Part shown: positions 46,381 through 60,240 of the stretch, in pieces | Layout of the letters: every line of letters begins with the position of its first letter | How positions within the stretch are numbered: the first letter of the stretch is position 1 | Position numbers and translations under genes: made by a program | Origin: Nilaparvata lugens | Taxonomy: Eukaryota > Arthropoda > Insecta > Hemiptera > Delphacidae | Reading direction: 5' to 3' | NCBI RefSeq assembly: GCF_014356525.2 | Contig: NC_052508.1 | Location: forward strand, 47,285,858 to 47,349,857 | DNA length: 64,000 nt | The notes under the pieces: generated by a model | Told to the model about the DNA's origin: nothing | The model's database searches: none | The model's input: only the letters and a program-made list of their open reading frames with translations

Positions 46381-49112
46381 ATATATTAAATATTTTATTA
46401 TATCACTTTATTACTTATATACTAAACTATTCATAAATGGTAATATTTCAAGAAGTACCAAGTGCAACTGCTCAAGTACTCACTACTAAATTCACTCTCG
46501 AGTCTGAAGTACAATATTTTACACGATTTTTCCTATCTTGATTCATGTAATCAGTGTGGCAGCCTTTTTTCAACTGGGAACTAATAGTAAAATGTCACGA
46601 ATATGGAATCTTCAAAAACTATGATAAATTACTAGATAGTTGTAATGTGGAACTCTAAACGTAGCTTGTCTTATTATTTTACAGATTCAATTGAAATCCA
46701 ATGCACAACTTATTATGGAATTCATAACAAGTTCATTAAACTAACTAACAGCATTATGAAAGATCAACGACATTTCTCCGGCGGTTGCCGCATAACTTGG
46801 CCAGATTCGGCAACTCCGTGCAACTAGTTTCCTCCATCACAATAGCCGCCAATTTCAGATTGCGTCGCGTATTCAGACATCTAAACCAAGTTTAGTTAGT
46901 AGCGGCACATCCAAAGTGTGCGGCATTTCCATAGCCATTACGCCAGTGGCATGTGAAAATGCAATCTACAGTAATACGCACACAATTTGCATTATAAATT
47001 TTATTGCCAACAGCATCACAATTCACAAGTTATTAATCGCCGAATATTCGGGGCTTTTTACGACCCAACAGGTATTAGAAGGGAACCTAGAACAACAATA
47101 ATCTCTCGTGGATTGTAGTTGTTTTAGGGCTTATATAATCCCCATAACCGCCCGCACGATATAATGAAGACCCACTATAATTCCATCCACAATCCCGTAG
47201 CTAAAGTTTGCGTTACCAAGCGATATTACTCATATTTATACTACTTGTTATTTGACCGTAAATATATTTAAGTAATGAATGTTGTGAAATTTTCGACTAG
47301 GTGTAATAAAACTTCGTGTTATTGCAATAACTAACAATACGTATATTACTTTTGTTATATGATAGTGAAATGTGGTAATCAAAACTCCTATTTGTTGTTT
47401 CCATCATTGCTTTCAATAATTTAAAACAGTTATAAGTTCAAAATAATGTTCTCAACATGTATTTTAATTTAATAACTTTCAACGATGAATAATAGAATCA
47501 TAAATTATTTATTAGTATTGAATAGAATATCGAAATTATATAAGAAAACGAGTCAATTTCAAATGGGTTAACAATCACTGAAATCATGAACATATGAACA
47601 CAATAATTATTGAATCATGTAGTAGGCCTATGTGAACCAGGTCGACGATAACAATATTCAATCATAATATTTTATGACCCCCTATATAACGTGACAAACA
47701 AGTATAATATTGAGTACAGGTGAATGATATAAATTTTAACGTGAAATATTATTTCATTAGAATATCGCATAATGGAATAAATTGGGTTGAAAAAATTTAG
47801 TAAGCAGTTTTTATTGCTGATAATTTTTGTTGCCTGCATGCACCGAAAACAGAGTAGAGTTTGGACCTCCTCTTTTCCCTCTCCTACACACCCCCTCACC
47901 TTCACTTCCCTTACCCCGACCCCCTCCACTACCCAACATTTACAACTCACCAAAAACTCGAGTTGGCACAATTCCCACGAGAGGTGGGGGGGAGGGGGGA
48001 AGGGCAAGGCAGCAGGCAGTGTGTGGTGGTACTCTGCTCATTCCACCAATTTCGCCACAGCACACAGCCTAGATAAGGTCAATCTATTTTCTCATGTAAA
48101 TCATTGATGTAATCTCGTTACGGCTCTGCTGGTATTTTATCATGGGCACAGGTAGATTGGTTCAATTCGTCGAGTGCCAGCCAGCTGCTGAGTCAATTGC
48201 AGTTTACTAAATAGCTAGGACACATCATTATGGTGGAATTGTAGAACTGAATTTTGTAAAGACTTGAAAAGTCATAAATGAGGATGATCTGAAAAATAGA
48301 GTCTGAGTCTAAAGCCCGTATGCAGAAACTCGGTTTAACAGAGAAATGTCAGCTGTTCGTTTGAACCCGGTTTGAAATACATTATGACAAATGCAACCAT
48401 ATCTACAAGTAAACGTGGTTTAACGTCAAATGTAGTGTTAGCATTATGGTTCTAAGTGATTCATCACTGTATACTTGTGTGTATTACTTGGGCTATTTTT
48501 GAATGTTTTTGTAATTTTTACCTGCGAGCATTGAAGTTTATTTAATACCTGCAAGCATGGTACTAAATAGGAAGAGATGTATACTTGCAAGTCAACCGGC
48601 ACTAACCTAATTAATTTTGTTTTTTTTTTGGTAGAAGGTTTTTCAGTTTATCTGACTATAATTGAACATCTGGTCTGGAAGACCAGACTTGCCCTAACCA
48701 ACAATAAAAATTGCAGTAATTAATGTAACAGTAAGAGTAAATGTCCCACTCAATTTGATCTGCCACTCTATTTCAGTTTGAGCAGTAAAAAAGTGAATCA
48801 AAAATTTAACAAGAAATTCCATTATTTAAACATTAACAATTCAAAATATGATCACATACAAGTGATAGATTTATTTTGAATATATAATTTCTAATAATGA
48901 AATAAGCTGTTGAAAGCTGTTTTGAATGTTTCATTTGATATTAATTTAGATCGGTTATACTATAAACGTCTACATTACAAGTCATAAGTGTTTTCTTCTA
49001 TAAATTTATATTGCATATTCAAATTATTATCAGCTTGTATAATTAATTTACATGAGGTTGGCTAATTTATGAGAATATTTCACTAATGGTGTTTTGTGTT
49101 GGTTTGTTGCAG
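46381..49112. other. Unannotated DNA with a C-rich/G-rich patch
   Basis: 47865-47940 is C-rich and 47977-48003 is G-rich on the plus strand, giving overlapping Pro/Ser-rich frames in three phases without domain content. At 48310-48420, CCCGTATGCAGAAACTCGGT followed by TTAAC resembles one end of a small dispersed element, but no clear partner end was found. A possible splice acceptor, GGTTTGTTGCAG, closes the region at 49112. Confidence 0.4.
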
Positions 49113-49706
49113 GTGTTTGTGTGTAGTTGAGTTGAATATGGACGTGTTGGGCACGCACACGCACACGCACAGTAGGCCTAGTAAACGAAGGTGGGTGGAG
49201 GGTGGGAGTAGACAGTGAGCGCCACTAGCAATATTCTATTAGTTATAATAGTAGTAGTAGTAGTAAATAGTAGCAGTGCAAAGTGCATTGTTCAAGGTGG
49301 TTTGTGGCTGCAGCCTCCACGGGGCTGAGCCTGAGACAGTCAGTGGAGGAGGAGGAGGAGGAGGTGGTGTTGAGAGGAGGAGTGGTGTTGTGGCCTCCTC
49401 CTCTGTGTTGGCGGTCCCCTCTCACTTGTACAACTGTTGCTTGCGCTTGCCTCGTCTTGGCGGCGCCGCCTCTCATTCTGTCCTTTTCCTTTTCGGCCGC
49501 CCCCGCCAACGCGCGCCCCAGGCGTCAGGCAGCTCATCAGGTCGCCGCCAACTGTAGCACAACTGCCGCCCCCGGCTCTCCCCCAACCCCCCAGCACCCG
49601 GCCACCCCTCGTGTCGTCGCCGCCGCAGCCGCCCCTTCGCCTCCGCCACCCCCAGCCGCCCCTCCCACGGGGCTCATGCCGCCTCATGCGCCGCCCATGG
49701 AAACAT
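49113..49706 (+). CDS. Candidate GC-rich exon of an unidentified host gene
   Basis: A pyrimidine-containing acceptor (TTTGTTGCAG, ending 49112) and a strong donor (GTGAGT at 49707-49712) bracket a segment far more GC-rich than anything else nearby. One frame is open from ATG 49283 to the donor (about 141 residues) and is Ala/Pro/Ser-rich, ending GLMPPHAPPMET plus the first base of the next codon. Translation might instead start at ATG 49676 (MPPHAPPMET). The other two frames are also open for long stretches, which is typical of GC-rich sequence and weakens the case. The segment includes GGA repeats (about 49346-49363) and ends as a Pro/Ala-coding run. It may be a 5' untranslated plus first coding exon under a GC-rich promoter. 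Identity unknown. Confidence 0.4.
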
Positions 49707-49712
49707 GTGAGT

Positions 49713-52700
49713 TCACTATTTTCTTCTCATTCAATTTAGTTTACAAATCGAATTTATACTTTTCACAGTGAGATTCATTACAATCAGTCAGCATTGATTT
49801 GTAGAATAGAAGACACTTTGAAGTAAATTTCACTACAGGAGTTGTGTTCTATCATAGAGAAATGTTATAAGCTAACTTTCATGCTATCATTTCTCTATGG
49901 TTCTACTTAGTAATAATTTTACAAACTTTCAACAGGTTTGAAAAATGCATGTTGTAAAATATTTGTATGCTGAAATTTGATTCTTGTATGCACAAATTGA
50001 GAATTAATGTTCGAGTGAAGATCGAATTTCTTTAGCAGGGTAATCTAATAAAAACCTTTCTCGCACCAAGCGAGATCAATAAGATTCAGATGTTAAGTTG
50101 TAGAGTGGTCTAACTACGTGTAATGAAGAATATTTTCATTACAACTCACCTTAATGTAAGTATGTCCAGCTGGACTATCCTGAGTTGTACATCATATTAT
50201 TTTTTCCTGATCAATTCACGTACGGTAACTGGTTGGAGCATGTTGATATGATGAGTGATGATCAGATACCGAAAAAGGCGTTATTGTATCAGCTATTTGG
50301 AGAAAAAAGATGGGTTGATTTTAGAGGCACAAATTTTCGGAACAGTTAGTAAAAGGAAGTAAAGGTGAGAGGAAGAAGTAGGAGAAACTCACTTTGAAAT
50401 TTTTCCTTCTCTTCAACTTTACTTTTAGCTACATTTAATTGTCAGCCTGATGCTTTTCAAGCATGCAAAACTGTTCCAAAAATATTGAATAATTGAATAT
50501 TCAGGAAATAATGAGCAGTTTTCTGGTACCCTATTTTGTGTAGGCATACAGAAAATTTTAGATTGACACAGTTTGGCTACTGAATCAATTCACGTTTTCT
50601 TATTAGCAATAACTCAACTGATACATTCTGAAATCAACTAAGAGCATTCATTACTTGTACATCTCTTGATCAATTTACTGGAGTTGAAAAGTTGAAAATC
50701 GGACTGCTCTGACTTGGTGTTAACGGTATCTGATGGGTCCCGAGCAATAGATTAGAATTAGTGCACTTCTTGACGTTGAAGGTAATGAATACTGATGAAT
50801 AATTTCTACCTCTCTCATTCTCTCACTTCTCCTTTTCTCTCCTTCGATCTTCTCCTCTTTCCCCTGGTCAAAGTTCCACCTTATTTAGGCGAATGGAATT
50901 GAGTATAATTAAATTGAGAGCTCACTTTGTTGAACGGATAACGTAGAATTTGGGCGAATCCACACTTTGGGAACCTTGAAGTGACCCTTTCAGTTAACCG
51001 TGTTGACTCTTAAACTTGCTGACAGTAATTACGTTTGAAATCTTCTCCAAATTGAATTCCCTCCACCCGAACGGCTCGTGTGTGACCTTTGCTGATGTTA
51101 TAGGTGTGAATTGAGGCCTCCAGTATGTCAACCATCGCCTCTCAAAGGTGATAAACTTTATATTGAAATTAATCTTTCCCTTTTTCGTGGTCAACTGTAT
51201 AGATTCTTTTTCATAAGGAATGTGGAAAATTACTTTTTAAATTTAAAATCTGAATTACCATATTGACTTGGACAAGTAGATGGAATAGTATATGAATTGA
51301 TTGAATAATAATAAACTTAAATGAGTTGGTGGAATTGCTCTGAAATTGAACATTTTCATAGTCGGTTTGGAAAACATGTACTTCATTCAATTATTCAGTT
51401 TATGGTGGTTAGCACATGTTGACTGTTGAATCCAATTTACTTTCTCTGAATCATTTTTTGGGAAGCTTTGAATATCTTTATTTTTATTCATTGTTCTATC
51501 CATATTAGACTACTGGAGTATACTGGAACATTCATAATTCATCTATTTGTTCGAACTCATCTGTTGTGGGTTGACTAATATTTACTAGTTGCTGTGATTC
51601 TGGTTAACGTTGCCTCCCCTTTCTAATAGAATAACTTGCATTCTTCATTTTTTTGCCACCAGAAATATGGAATTACCTCCGCTTTCTTTCAGTAAGAAAT
51701 CATAACTTACACTATAGCACCACATTATAATGTAAAGTAGTTGAGGATTCAATTAATCTGCGTCGATAATGGTCTAGTCGAATAGGCTACATTGCCCCCA
51801 AATCATTAGAAACAATTAAAATTCTATTGTTTTTAAGATAGAATGTTGGCGTAGCCACGTTGCTCAGTGAGGAAAGTATCGTATTTGTCACACAGGGCGA
51901 TTTGTAGTGAACGCGGTCTGTCTTGATGTGGGTGGGGAAGGGCGGGGGTATCCCAATCTCATCCCGCTATTTCTGTACTCCCGCATAACTTTGCTTATTG
52001 CTAGACATTCTGTGCCCTCTCGTCTCTCTCTGTCACATTCTCTCTCTCGTCTTGTCTGGCACACGTCACTCACAGCAGCAGCTAGACACCATCCTCCTAT
52101 AGTGCCCGTGCTTTGCATCTCAATACTATTCATTCATATATAAAATCATTCCTAATTCCTCAAGTACAAAAATCGTAATTCATAAAAAATCATTCCCCAA
52201 GTCAGAAGCCATAGGCCTCCCGGCCACTGAGTTATTCGCACGAATTTGGTTGTTTCATTTTAGGGTACTTGTGACATCAGAAGCCAAAAACGTTAACATA
52301 CAACAGCATGTTGTACAGGAGTTTATTGCCAATCTATATTTCGATGTCATAAACCGTTTTGTTGATGTGTTTTGGCTCTAATTAGCCAAAATCATGAATC
52401 ATAGAGGAAAGATAGAATAGAATAAGCATGAATGCTTATACTGTATAAATGGAATTCAATAAAGCATGATAGAATAAACATCTATCCTCATGCTATGTTT
52501 TCTCTATACCTAAATTCACTCTCTCACATTATTTTTATGCATAAAAATAGTGAGTAGCGACATAAATCATATGTCAAGTTGTTTTCTCAAAAAATTATAT
52601 TTTCTTGTTGGGTTTTTGCGTGACCTGTTCAAAGGGTCAAAAGTCACTTTTAATTATCGTAAGCTTACTTTTCGGAACATAACTTGGTATCCAAAACATG

Positions 52701-53159
52701 ATGTTGAGGCCAAATAATGATGTTTATTTGATATTTGATTGATTTTCATGTGTGAATGAATTCAATATTGTCAGTTATTCAATAATGTTTTTATTTTCAC
52801 AATCAATATTTACTCTTCTTCTCTCTTGCCCCAAATATTGAAACTACTTGGAAAATGAGAGATTTGAAAATGATTGTTCTAAAGAATTAGCCAAATGTAA
52901 CATTTCTCAAAGGATGTTGAAAACCTTTGTTGTATCAGCATATTTTATTGAAGGAGTTGTTCTACGTCGAGTCCTTTGTACGAGTTCAAGAATTTCCAAT
53001 GTAAGAAGTTCAACTGACTCCTTCCTCAAGCTCAAGCTTGCTCTTTTGGAGAAGTACTACTGATTGATTTTTTTGTAATTGATTTTATTATTAGGGTGTG
53101 AATTTTTCCAGTTCCTTGATTTTTTTAATAAGACATTTTTTAGTTGAATAGAAAAAATG
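49713..53159. other. Unannotated AT-rich DNA, possible intron
   Basis: If the preceding donor is real, this is the first part of its intron. A GC-richer patch with CT runs lies at 51930-52100. No exon is supported. Frames at 50994-51194, 51888-52143 and 52848-53063 lack motifs. Confidence 0.4.
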
Positions 53160-53375
53160 CGCTTTATCGGGATTCGCTCTATCCGGGCTCTGCTGTACAT
53201 ACTAATAGTGGTTACTTTTCATAGCAATACAAGGACCATTAGAAACTTTTGTTTTATCAAGGTATTTTAGTAATGTGCTTACTTCATATTAAGTATTATG
53301 TACAAGTACAGCAAGGGTATTCGAAATGAAAGTGTTTCAACGGGGTTTGATATATTGGGGCTCTACTGTACATCC
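53160..53375 (+). repeat. Diverged tandem repeat, period about 175 bp
   Basis: CGGGATTCGCTCTATCCGGG followed by CTCTGCTGTACAT near 53168 resembles CGGGGTTTGATATATTGGGG followed by CTCTACTGTACAT near 53341. There are two partial copies of a non-coding repeat. Confidence 0.45.
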
Positions 53376-55152
53376 ACTATCCACTATGTTCCACTATCAA
53401 ACTCTAATCATCACCAGTTGTAGTAGGCTATTCACTTTTCAACGCTTTACAATACTAGCCTATAGATCATAAAACTTATGACATTTATGGATATAACAGG
53501 ATAGAGCAATCGTAGATGCTGAGCACGAATACTAAAAATAGCACTGGAAATGACGGTAAAAAAGCAAGAAACCTGACTGTGGTCAAGTGAAACCGGTCTT
53601 GGAGCGTAAAAATCTAGTTTATAAATAAAGCGGCCGCTGACATAACTTCTCGCATTACTCATGAAATATTAATCCTAATCTGTAGTGATATGATAGAATG
53701 TGAACTTGCAGCTCTCAAGGTTCTCGGAGGCGAGTGACGCGAGTCTGATGGTTTGCTGGAGTCGGGCGTATTCCCAAATGCATTCACACTTCTAGACACC
53801 TCTCACTCCCTTCCGACAATTCTCCCTCTACTCCATACTTTATTATTTACAACTTTCGCTTCCATTTACTATCTGTAGTACTATATTGAATACAACTTCA
53901 AGTTACGATGCCTCCTCTCTCCTACACTATCACTATACGTCATAGTTTTGCTATGCAAACTGAACTATTCTACAAAATTACAACTACATTCACTTCGATG
54001 TACTGTCTCGTTTCTCCATTCAATTCAACAGCTACCTTCTTCTGCTAGTTTTCATTTCAAGGGAGCTGGGAGGAGCAAACCAATTAGCAGGGGGTTGATT
54101 CTATTTCTTCATACATCAGAGTCAGTTTCCTCTTATGTCATTTTGTTTATTTGTATGTGATTTAGTTTCTTCTTATGAAGAAACTCGGCTGGCGATTATT
54201 GTCTAATCAAGCCGTGAATGTTAGTAAGAGTTTTTAATATATTGTATTGTATGTGATCAAGTTCCTTATTTGTAATATTCTGATGAATCATTTGCCCTGC
54301 TACCCATTGAATCTTGTATTCGGCAGAAATAGAATACCATTGGCTCTTATGGGAGGACATTATAAATCTTATGTCTTTATGTCCTGAAGGAAGTACATCA
54401 TGAAACCAATAGTATTATATAAGAAATGTAATTAATGGCGTTCAATATTATATGGGGATTTTATATTAGGCATAATATACTCTAAATCTATAGATTAGAA
54501 TATAATATGATATATTCAGTAATTAGGGGAGTGTTAACACATTGATTTACTGGAAATGTGTGAAAACTCTCATAGCAACCAATGGTGTTCTTTCTAACCA
54601 GTAGAGCAAAACTTCATTGTAAACCCAGTTTAAAAGACATATCGAACAATATCCCAGGTTTCAGCTTATTCTCATACACATGTATTATTTCTTCACAATG
54701 GTGAGTGTATGGTTAAGATGATTATTGTGGAAATTATGTTGCTGAAGACTTATTACCAAAACAGTGTGAACAAACTTTAGATTCTTTGAAAATCGATGAC
54801 AAATTTGCTACTATTGGACGAAAAATCTTGATGTGTGACTACGAAGGGATTAAAATTCGAGTGAAATTCAGATCGGATGGTATCAGCCAAGCCTGGGCAA
54901 CGGCCAAGAGTTCTCTTTTTCTTTTCTTCTTCTTCCTCCTCTTTTTTTCTAAGACAGACATAAAAACAACCAAACCGTCTGAACGGCGTAAACTTGATTC
55001 TGGGTCAATAATTCAGAATACGATTCGTATTCGTACTGAAAATTGATCTTTTTTTAGTAAAGGTCGATCCAATACCAACCGAAAAATGGGGGAATGTTTG
55101 GGTACTTCAACTACTCATTCAGCTCATTATGACTTTCAAGATTTGAAAAAAG
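53376..55152. other. Unannotated AT-rich DNA
   Basis: No supported gene. A pyrimidine tract (TCTTTTTCTTTTCTTCTTCT) lies near 54914-54950. Confidence 0.45.
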
Positions 55153-55314
55153 ATTTTCATAGGCATCCAATAGGCCATGAAATCTTAGTTTGTATATTAG
55201 CATGATTACAAACCCGAAGGAAAGCGAGGCATAGGAAGACCAAGAAAGAATTGGATGCCGGTTTAGGCATACAGGCCAATAGAGCCTAATCCTTGAAGAT
55301 GATAATTTTCATAG
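55153..55314 (+). mobile_element. LINE ORF2 C-terminal tail with 10-bp target-site duplication
   Basis: ATTTTCATAG at 55153-55162 is repeated at 55305-55314, bounding a 142-bp insert. One frame reads YKPEGKRGIGRPRKNWMPV followed by a stop; GKR.xGRPRKxW is a motif I recognise from the C-terminal end of insect non-LTR retrotransposon ORF2 proteins. After the stop come about 45 bp of 3' sequence ending GAAGATGATA. It is a severely 5'-truncated copy. Confidence 0.75.
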
Positions 55315-55820
55315 CAATTAGAAGATCACTTCTTGGAACAGAAAGACATTTATTGGCAAATTCTCTCTATTCTGATTACTCATTTGATTTCTCAGTATCA
55401 TGATGTTTGAAGAAGTGTATTAATATTTACTGGGCCCAACCCTTACAGCGTTCTTTAAATTCGAATCCAACCCGATTTACGTACTCACATCGGGCCTTTG
55501 CTCTGCTACATCAACTATTACCACCAAACCTTGACCCTAGACTGATTCATTGATTTCTATTTTATGCTAGGTCTAGACAGACCCATTGCACCTGAAAACA
55601 TTGTACAGCAGAAATAATTATACATAGCAATTAAAAATTATAATAAAGGAAAAAAAGTATAATGATTCCACATGATTGAATATTTAATAATCATACCCAA
55701 TACTATATAGTACTATGTAATGTACTATTTATTAATACTAAGTAATATTATAACAAGTACTATCTAATCTAGTAGACCTATAATAAGATCGCCCATGCCT
55801 GTACTATTAATATAGATTAT
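55315..55820. other. Unannotated AT-rich DNA
   Basis: Nothing recognisable. 55600-55790 is very AT-rich. Confidence 0.45.
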
Positions 55821-56216
55821 TTGTTATTAGAAGCGACACATATCCAACTATTTCAGCATGCTGCTCTTACAAACTCGTGTCACTTCCTAATCGTGTGCCA
55901 GATATGCCCGTCCTATCCGCCAGAATGCACGCTCTCCTTTCCATCAGAGAGCATTCATTTTATCATGGAAAGTGAGCCAAGTCAGAGAGTCCGTCTTGAT
56001 AACACTGGAAACAGCAGCTATAAAACTTGTGCTATCAATGGCTGTCAGCGCGCCACTTTTATTCTAGTCTGCTTATCGCTAGTTCGCGCGCCGATCGTTT
56101 TCGAACTCGACTATAAAACGCTGACATTTGCATTTATCACTATGACTATGTTCAGTTCGGAATTTTATCGCTGTCATCACTGTGTGTTCGGGCCTTACTG
56201 TCTGCCACCCTAAATA
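55821..56216. other. GC-richer block of unknown nature
   Basis: This block is less AT-rich than its flanks, with GCGCGC-containing sites (CAGCGCGCCACTTTTATTC near 56047 and TTCGCGCGCCGATCG near 56083). A 130-residue plus-strand frame spans it, but no domain, signal or splice context is recognised. It could be a dispersed repeat. Not called as a gene. Confidence 0.3.
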
Positions 56217-59200
56217 AGCCGATAACATTCTGAATGATTCGAGACATTTTTTCAAATTCGGAGATTTTAGAAAACGTGTCTGGATCCAAGGATATATTCA
56301 TGAATTGGTACAGACTAATTCTGCTTTTCAAAAAAAATATCGTGAGAGCGAAGATGATTCTATTTTTGTATGGTAAGATTCAAATAAAATAATAGAGAAA
56401 CATGATAATATGAGGAAAGTGTGAAATTAATTTTGTAATGGTATGTTTAATATTTAGAGAAACAGTCAATAGCATAAGAGGAGATAGCATAGAGAAGAGA
56501 TAGCATAAGAAGATAGCATATCTCTTGGAATCTTTAATGCTCTCTATTCTCTATGTTACTATTCTAGTTTATGATAAACAACTATTTTTGTCAGCTATAA
56601 TTATCAATGTATGTTAGCAAATATTAGGTAACCATCCCAAAAATTATCAACTTACAATAGTTTAGTCAACGAACGATTTGAAGATGAGATGAAATTATTC
56701 ATTTATATTTTTATCCAATAATATACAATTCTTAGAAATTACCGGAAAAGGGAAAATAATAACAAGCACAACCCAAAATTGTCCCTATCTTCAAATTGAT
56801 GATTGTAATATATTTGATGATAATAGGAGAGGCCACACTACTTCACTATAGGAGTAACTGAAGAGAGAGGGGGTGTCACACATACAGAGAGTGTTGTTAG
56901 AGTTTGATACACTCACTCACACATGCACACTATCTGCGGATTAATAATAATTCAACGCGAACAGCGTGTTATCGTAAATGACCCGGCTAGGTGTTTGTGC
57001 TTTGTGAAGAGGGGAGGTAAATTGTGGGAGGGTGAATGCATAGGGCAAAGCTGTGACTGAAATTAATCTGATTGCTCATAAATCACGTGGCTGGGGCTGT
57101 GGGAGGGGGCGGAGGTGCAGAAGTCATGAATTGCAGCGGACGCACACATCTCGGCTCGAGTCCTGTGCCAACGGGCAACCAGGTACTCAAGCACATAGAG
57201 AGTGTAGAATATTGGTGGGAGTGCATGTATTGGGTATTGAAATAGTAGTGAAGACTGTCCACTATTACCTGTTTTAGTGTAGGATTGGATTCGATTTCTC
57301 TATTTGTGTGGGTTTCAATGTATATGATGACTTCTACAATAATTCACAATGAAAGACGACAAAATATTGTGAATTATCGATCAAATTGAAGATGAAATGT
57401 AAATTCAATTCCAAATATGGGATATTTGAATGCAACTGCATAAATAGGAGTTTCAACAAATAATTGTCTACTATTGGAAAATGATACTAGAGAATATCCT
57501 CTCCATCAACTCTCTTTTGGTACAGAATTATTGGGAAGGATATTCTGAGTATTCATTCCAAAGAATGGACATTGATTGATGTGATCAAAGCCCCGCCAAT
57601 TTATGACGATGCAAAACAATATTTATCTATATTAATTCCAGATTGGTCTATCCATATCATATACAGTTCAATAATTATTATTCTAGTTAATAATATGTAA
57701 ATTTATCCAAAGCCAGTATATATTGTTAACTGCATAAATATAGCAATCAATCAATCTACTCAAAACCGTGTGAATGAAGCTGTTTGACTGGATAGTTTCA
57801 AGAGTGTACTATAATAGTGCAATACCTTTGAGAGGTTTGAAAACATATTATTATGGTGACTATGAAGAATAATATATCAATTTGCGCGATCCTTTAATAA
57901 GACTCAGCACGACGAAATATAAAAAAAAAAATTGAGAGGAAAAATGAATAGAATGTGCAGCAGGAGGAGCAAAATAGGAGGTGAGAATTTTTTATAATGA
58001 AAATTAATAGTATAATTTGGGCCCACTCGTATGCTATTATTTAATGTGGCACATCACAGGTTTCAAATAAAATAAAAGGAAATGATGTTTAAGAAAAGGA
58101 AGATGAATATATGTGGTGAAGAATATTGTGTTGAGGGCACCTTGGCAATCGTCATCATGAAGTTGCAATCCCTCCACCTCACTCTGTTGCTATATTTCTC
58201 TGTCTTGCTTGAAGTTATATTGCGCGCAAATTCAAATCTCCCGCGGCTACAATAAATAACTTGGATGCATACTGTGCATACAGTTCAACTGATGTGCAGC
58301 ATCATTCGCATTCCTCCATCTTCCTCCTCACTCTTTCTCTTCCTTCATCCATTTTTCATCCACCTCCTTCATCGCAAATCGGGGATACGTCAAACCGCAT
58401 GTGATTTATCGACTGCACTTTTTCAGTGTACCGATAGTGTTCAATATATTATCCGCAAGCTAAGACGCTAAAAACGGATACCGACCAATTGCATAAGTTA
58501 TTTAGTGGTTGGTTCGTGATTATCTGTTAGCAAAAAATTAATACATTGATGTAATAAATAATACATTTCAGTAATAAATAAAAATAATAGTGTTAGTGAG
58601 GTTCAGTTGCTGGTATGAGTACGTGTTGAAGTTAACTTCTTGTTTAGCAGTGAAATAATTCGTATGACAGTAGTGTTATAATTATTGCGTGAGTGCATTG
58701 CAGTGTAAATTTTGCCTTACGAACGGTAATAAATTATATCAATTTAATTTGTTGAGTTTATGTTGGATGATTGCATTTGAAAATGTTAATTGTCCATAAA
58801 TAATTATTGTTTAGACAGTGATTAACTACGGTCTATGATCCGGTTGGGGACTATCAAGATATGTTTTACTGTCAAAACAAATGAATAATTGAATAGTGGA
58901 TAATTGGATGAAGGTATGGAGTTGTTGGGGAAAATCTGAGATAAAGTGGAACTGATTAAAATGAATTAACGAATTATGAATGAATATTTAATGAATTGAT
59001 TAATAAATTGAATGAATTGATTGATGTTGAATTGTTTGTGTAGAAGAGATCTGAGGCAGATGAAAAAAAAATTGAAAATAAAGGTGTATAATTATTACAA
59101 GATGAAAATCAGGATTGAATATTGTGTTGAGAATGCCGTGATTAGAAGAATAACAATATTACTCACCATCTAGGGTTCAACATGTAGGAATGTTCAGGTG

Positions 59201-59326
59201 TGACTGACCAACACACCATCTGCAACCATATCATATTCCTGCTCTCATGCATAGAAACGTATAATTTTGCATGAGCAATACAGCCAGCACTCACACCTTG
59301 CAACCCACCTAGAATCGGACAAGAAG
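56217..59326. other. Unannotated AT-rich DNA
   Basis: A short tandem of AGATAGCATA(A/G)GA-type units lies at about 56470-56522. 57080-57200 is slightly GC-richer. No supported gene or RNA. Confidence 0.4.
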
Positions 59327-60240
59327 CATGAAGGAGTGGAAGAACTGGATATGTAACGGTGAAAGATTAAGGATGTTGAGGTTGAAGAGGCAGAAGGCCT
59401 TCTTTTATAAGGGTTGATGAAGAAAGATGGAGAGAAGATGAAGAGCAGGTGGAAAGATGGAGAAAAAGGAAGATGAAATAAAATATAAGTGCAAGTAAAT
59501 AAAGTAGATTAGCCATGAAGTAGACTGAGATAATGTTGATGGAGAAGAAAATTGAGCCTGTTGAAGAAGAGCCCGGTGGGAAGAGGTACATTGTAGCAAA
59601 AAATATGAAAAAATGATTGAGGGGAGTTGGATGTAGAATGTAAAATATGGAAGAGGAAGAAGGAGACAAAATCAAGTAGAGGATGACGAAGAGATGAAGG
59701 AGAGAAAAAAGTTTAATATAGAAATGGCATATGAGGAGCTGAAGACTGAGATGCATGATGGAAGAAATGAATGCAGTAAATCGGATGAAGAAGGGATGGA
59801 TGGAGAGGGATGTGAGGTATAGAAGACAATGAAAGTGGAAGAATAGCAAGAGGATGATGATGATGGTATCATCAGTTAGATTGGAGGCAAGCTGAAAGTA
59901 TAAAGAGGGGAGGGTATAACAGTTGAGGATGAAAAGTAGAAGATGGAAAAGACCGAGACGCATGAAGGAGAAATGAATGCAGGAAAACGGATAAAGAAAG
60001 AGTAATCAGAAGAAGGTAAAGATAACCAGAATGGAATGATAGCAAGATAATGACGATGATGAGAACAGTCGATTAAAGGCAAGCTGAAAACGGCAAGCTT
60101 ATAGCTAAAGACAAGCTTATAAAGAGGGGAGTATGAATGAGATGGGGAAGATGATTATAACGAAGAGAAGTGAAAGATCATGATAAAGAAGACGAAGAAG
60201 TACAAGGATTAAAAAAATGCAGAAGGAATAAGAAAACATA
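59327..60240. repeat. Second purine-rich tract with a tandem duplication of about 208 bp
   Basis: The plus strand is strongly A+G-rich throughout. Within it, GACTGAGATGCATGATGG..GAAATGAATGCAG at about 59745 recurs as GACCGAGACGCATGAAGG..GAAATGAATGCAG at about 59951. Both units continue to TAGCAAGA..ATGATGATG or TGACGATGATG, then GGCAAGCTGAAA, then TATAAAGAGGGG. The long minus-strand frames (59367-60082) are low-complexity artefacts. Confidence 0.7.

Noticed and set aside
49276..49739. Alternative frames across the GC-rich candidate exon
   Set aside because: At least four frames are open there. Only the one reaching the donor with MPPHAPPMET was kept, and at low confidence.
55821..56213. 130-residue plus-strand frame in a GC-richer block
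   Set aside because: Cys content and composition are not diagnostic. There is no domain, signal peptide or splice context, and it may be a repeat.
59367..60082. 198-residue minus-strand hydrophobic frame
   Set aside because: Same cause: the complement of a purine-rich tract that is internally duplicated. Apparent membrane segments are a composition artefact.
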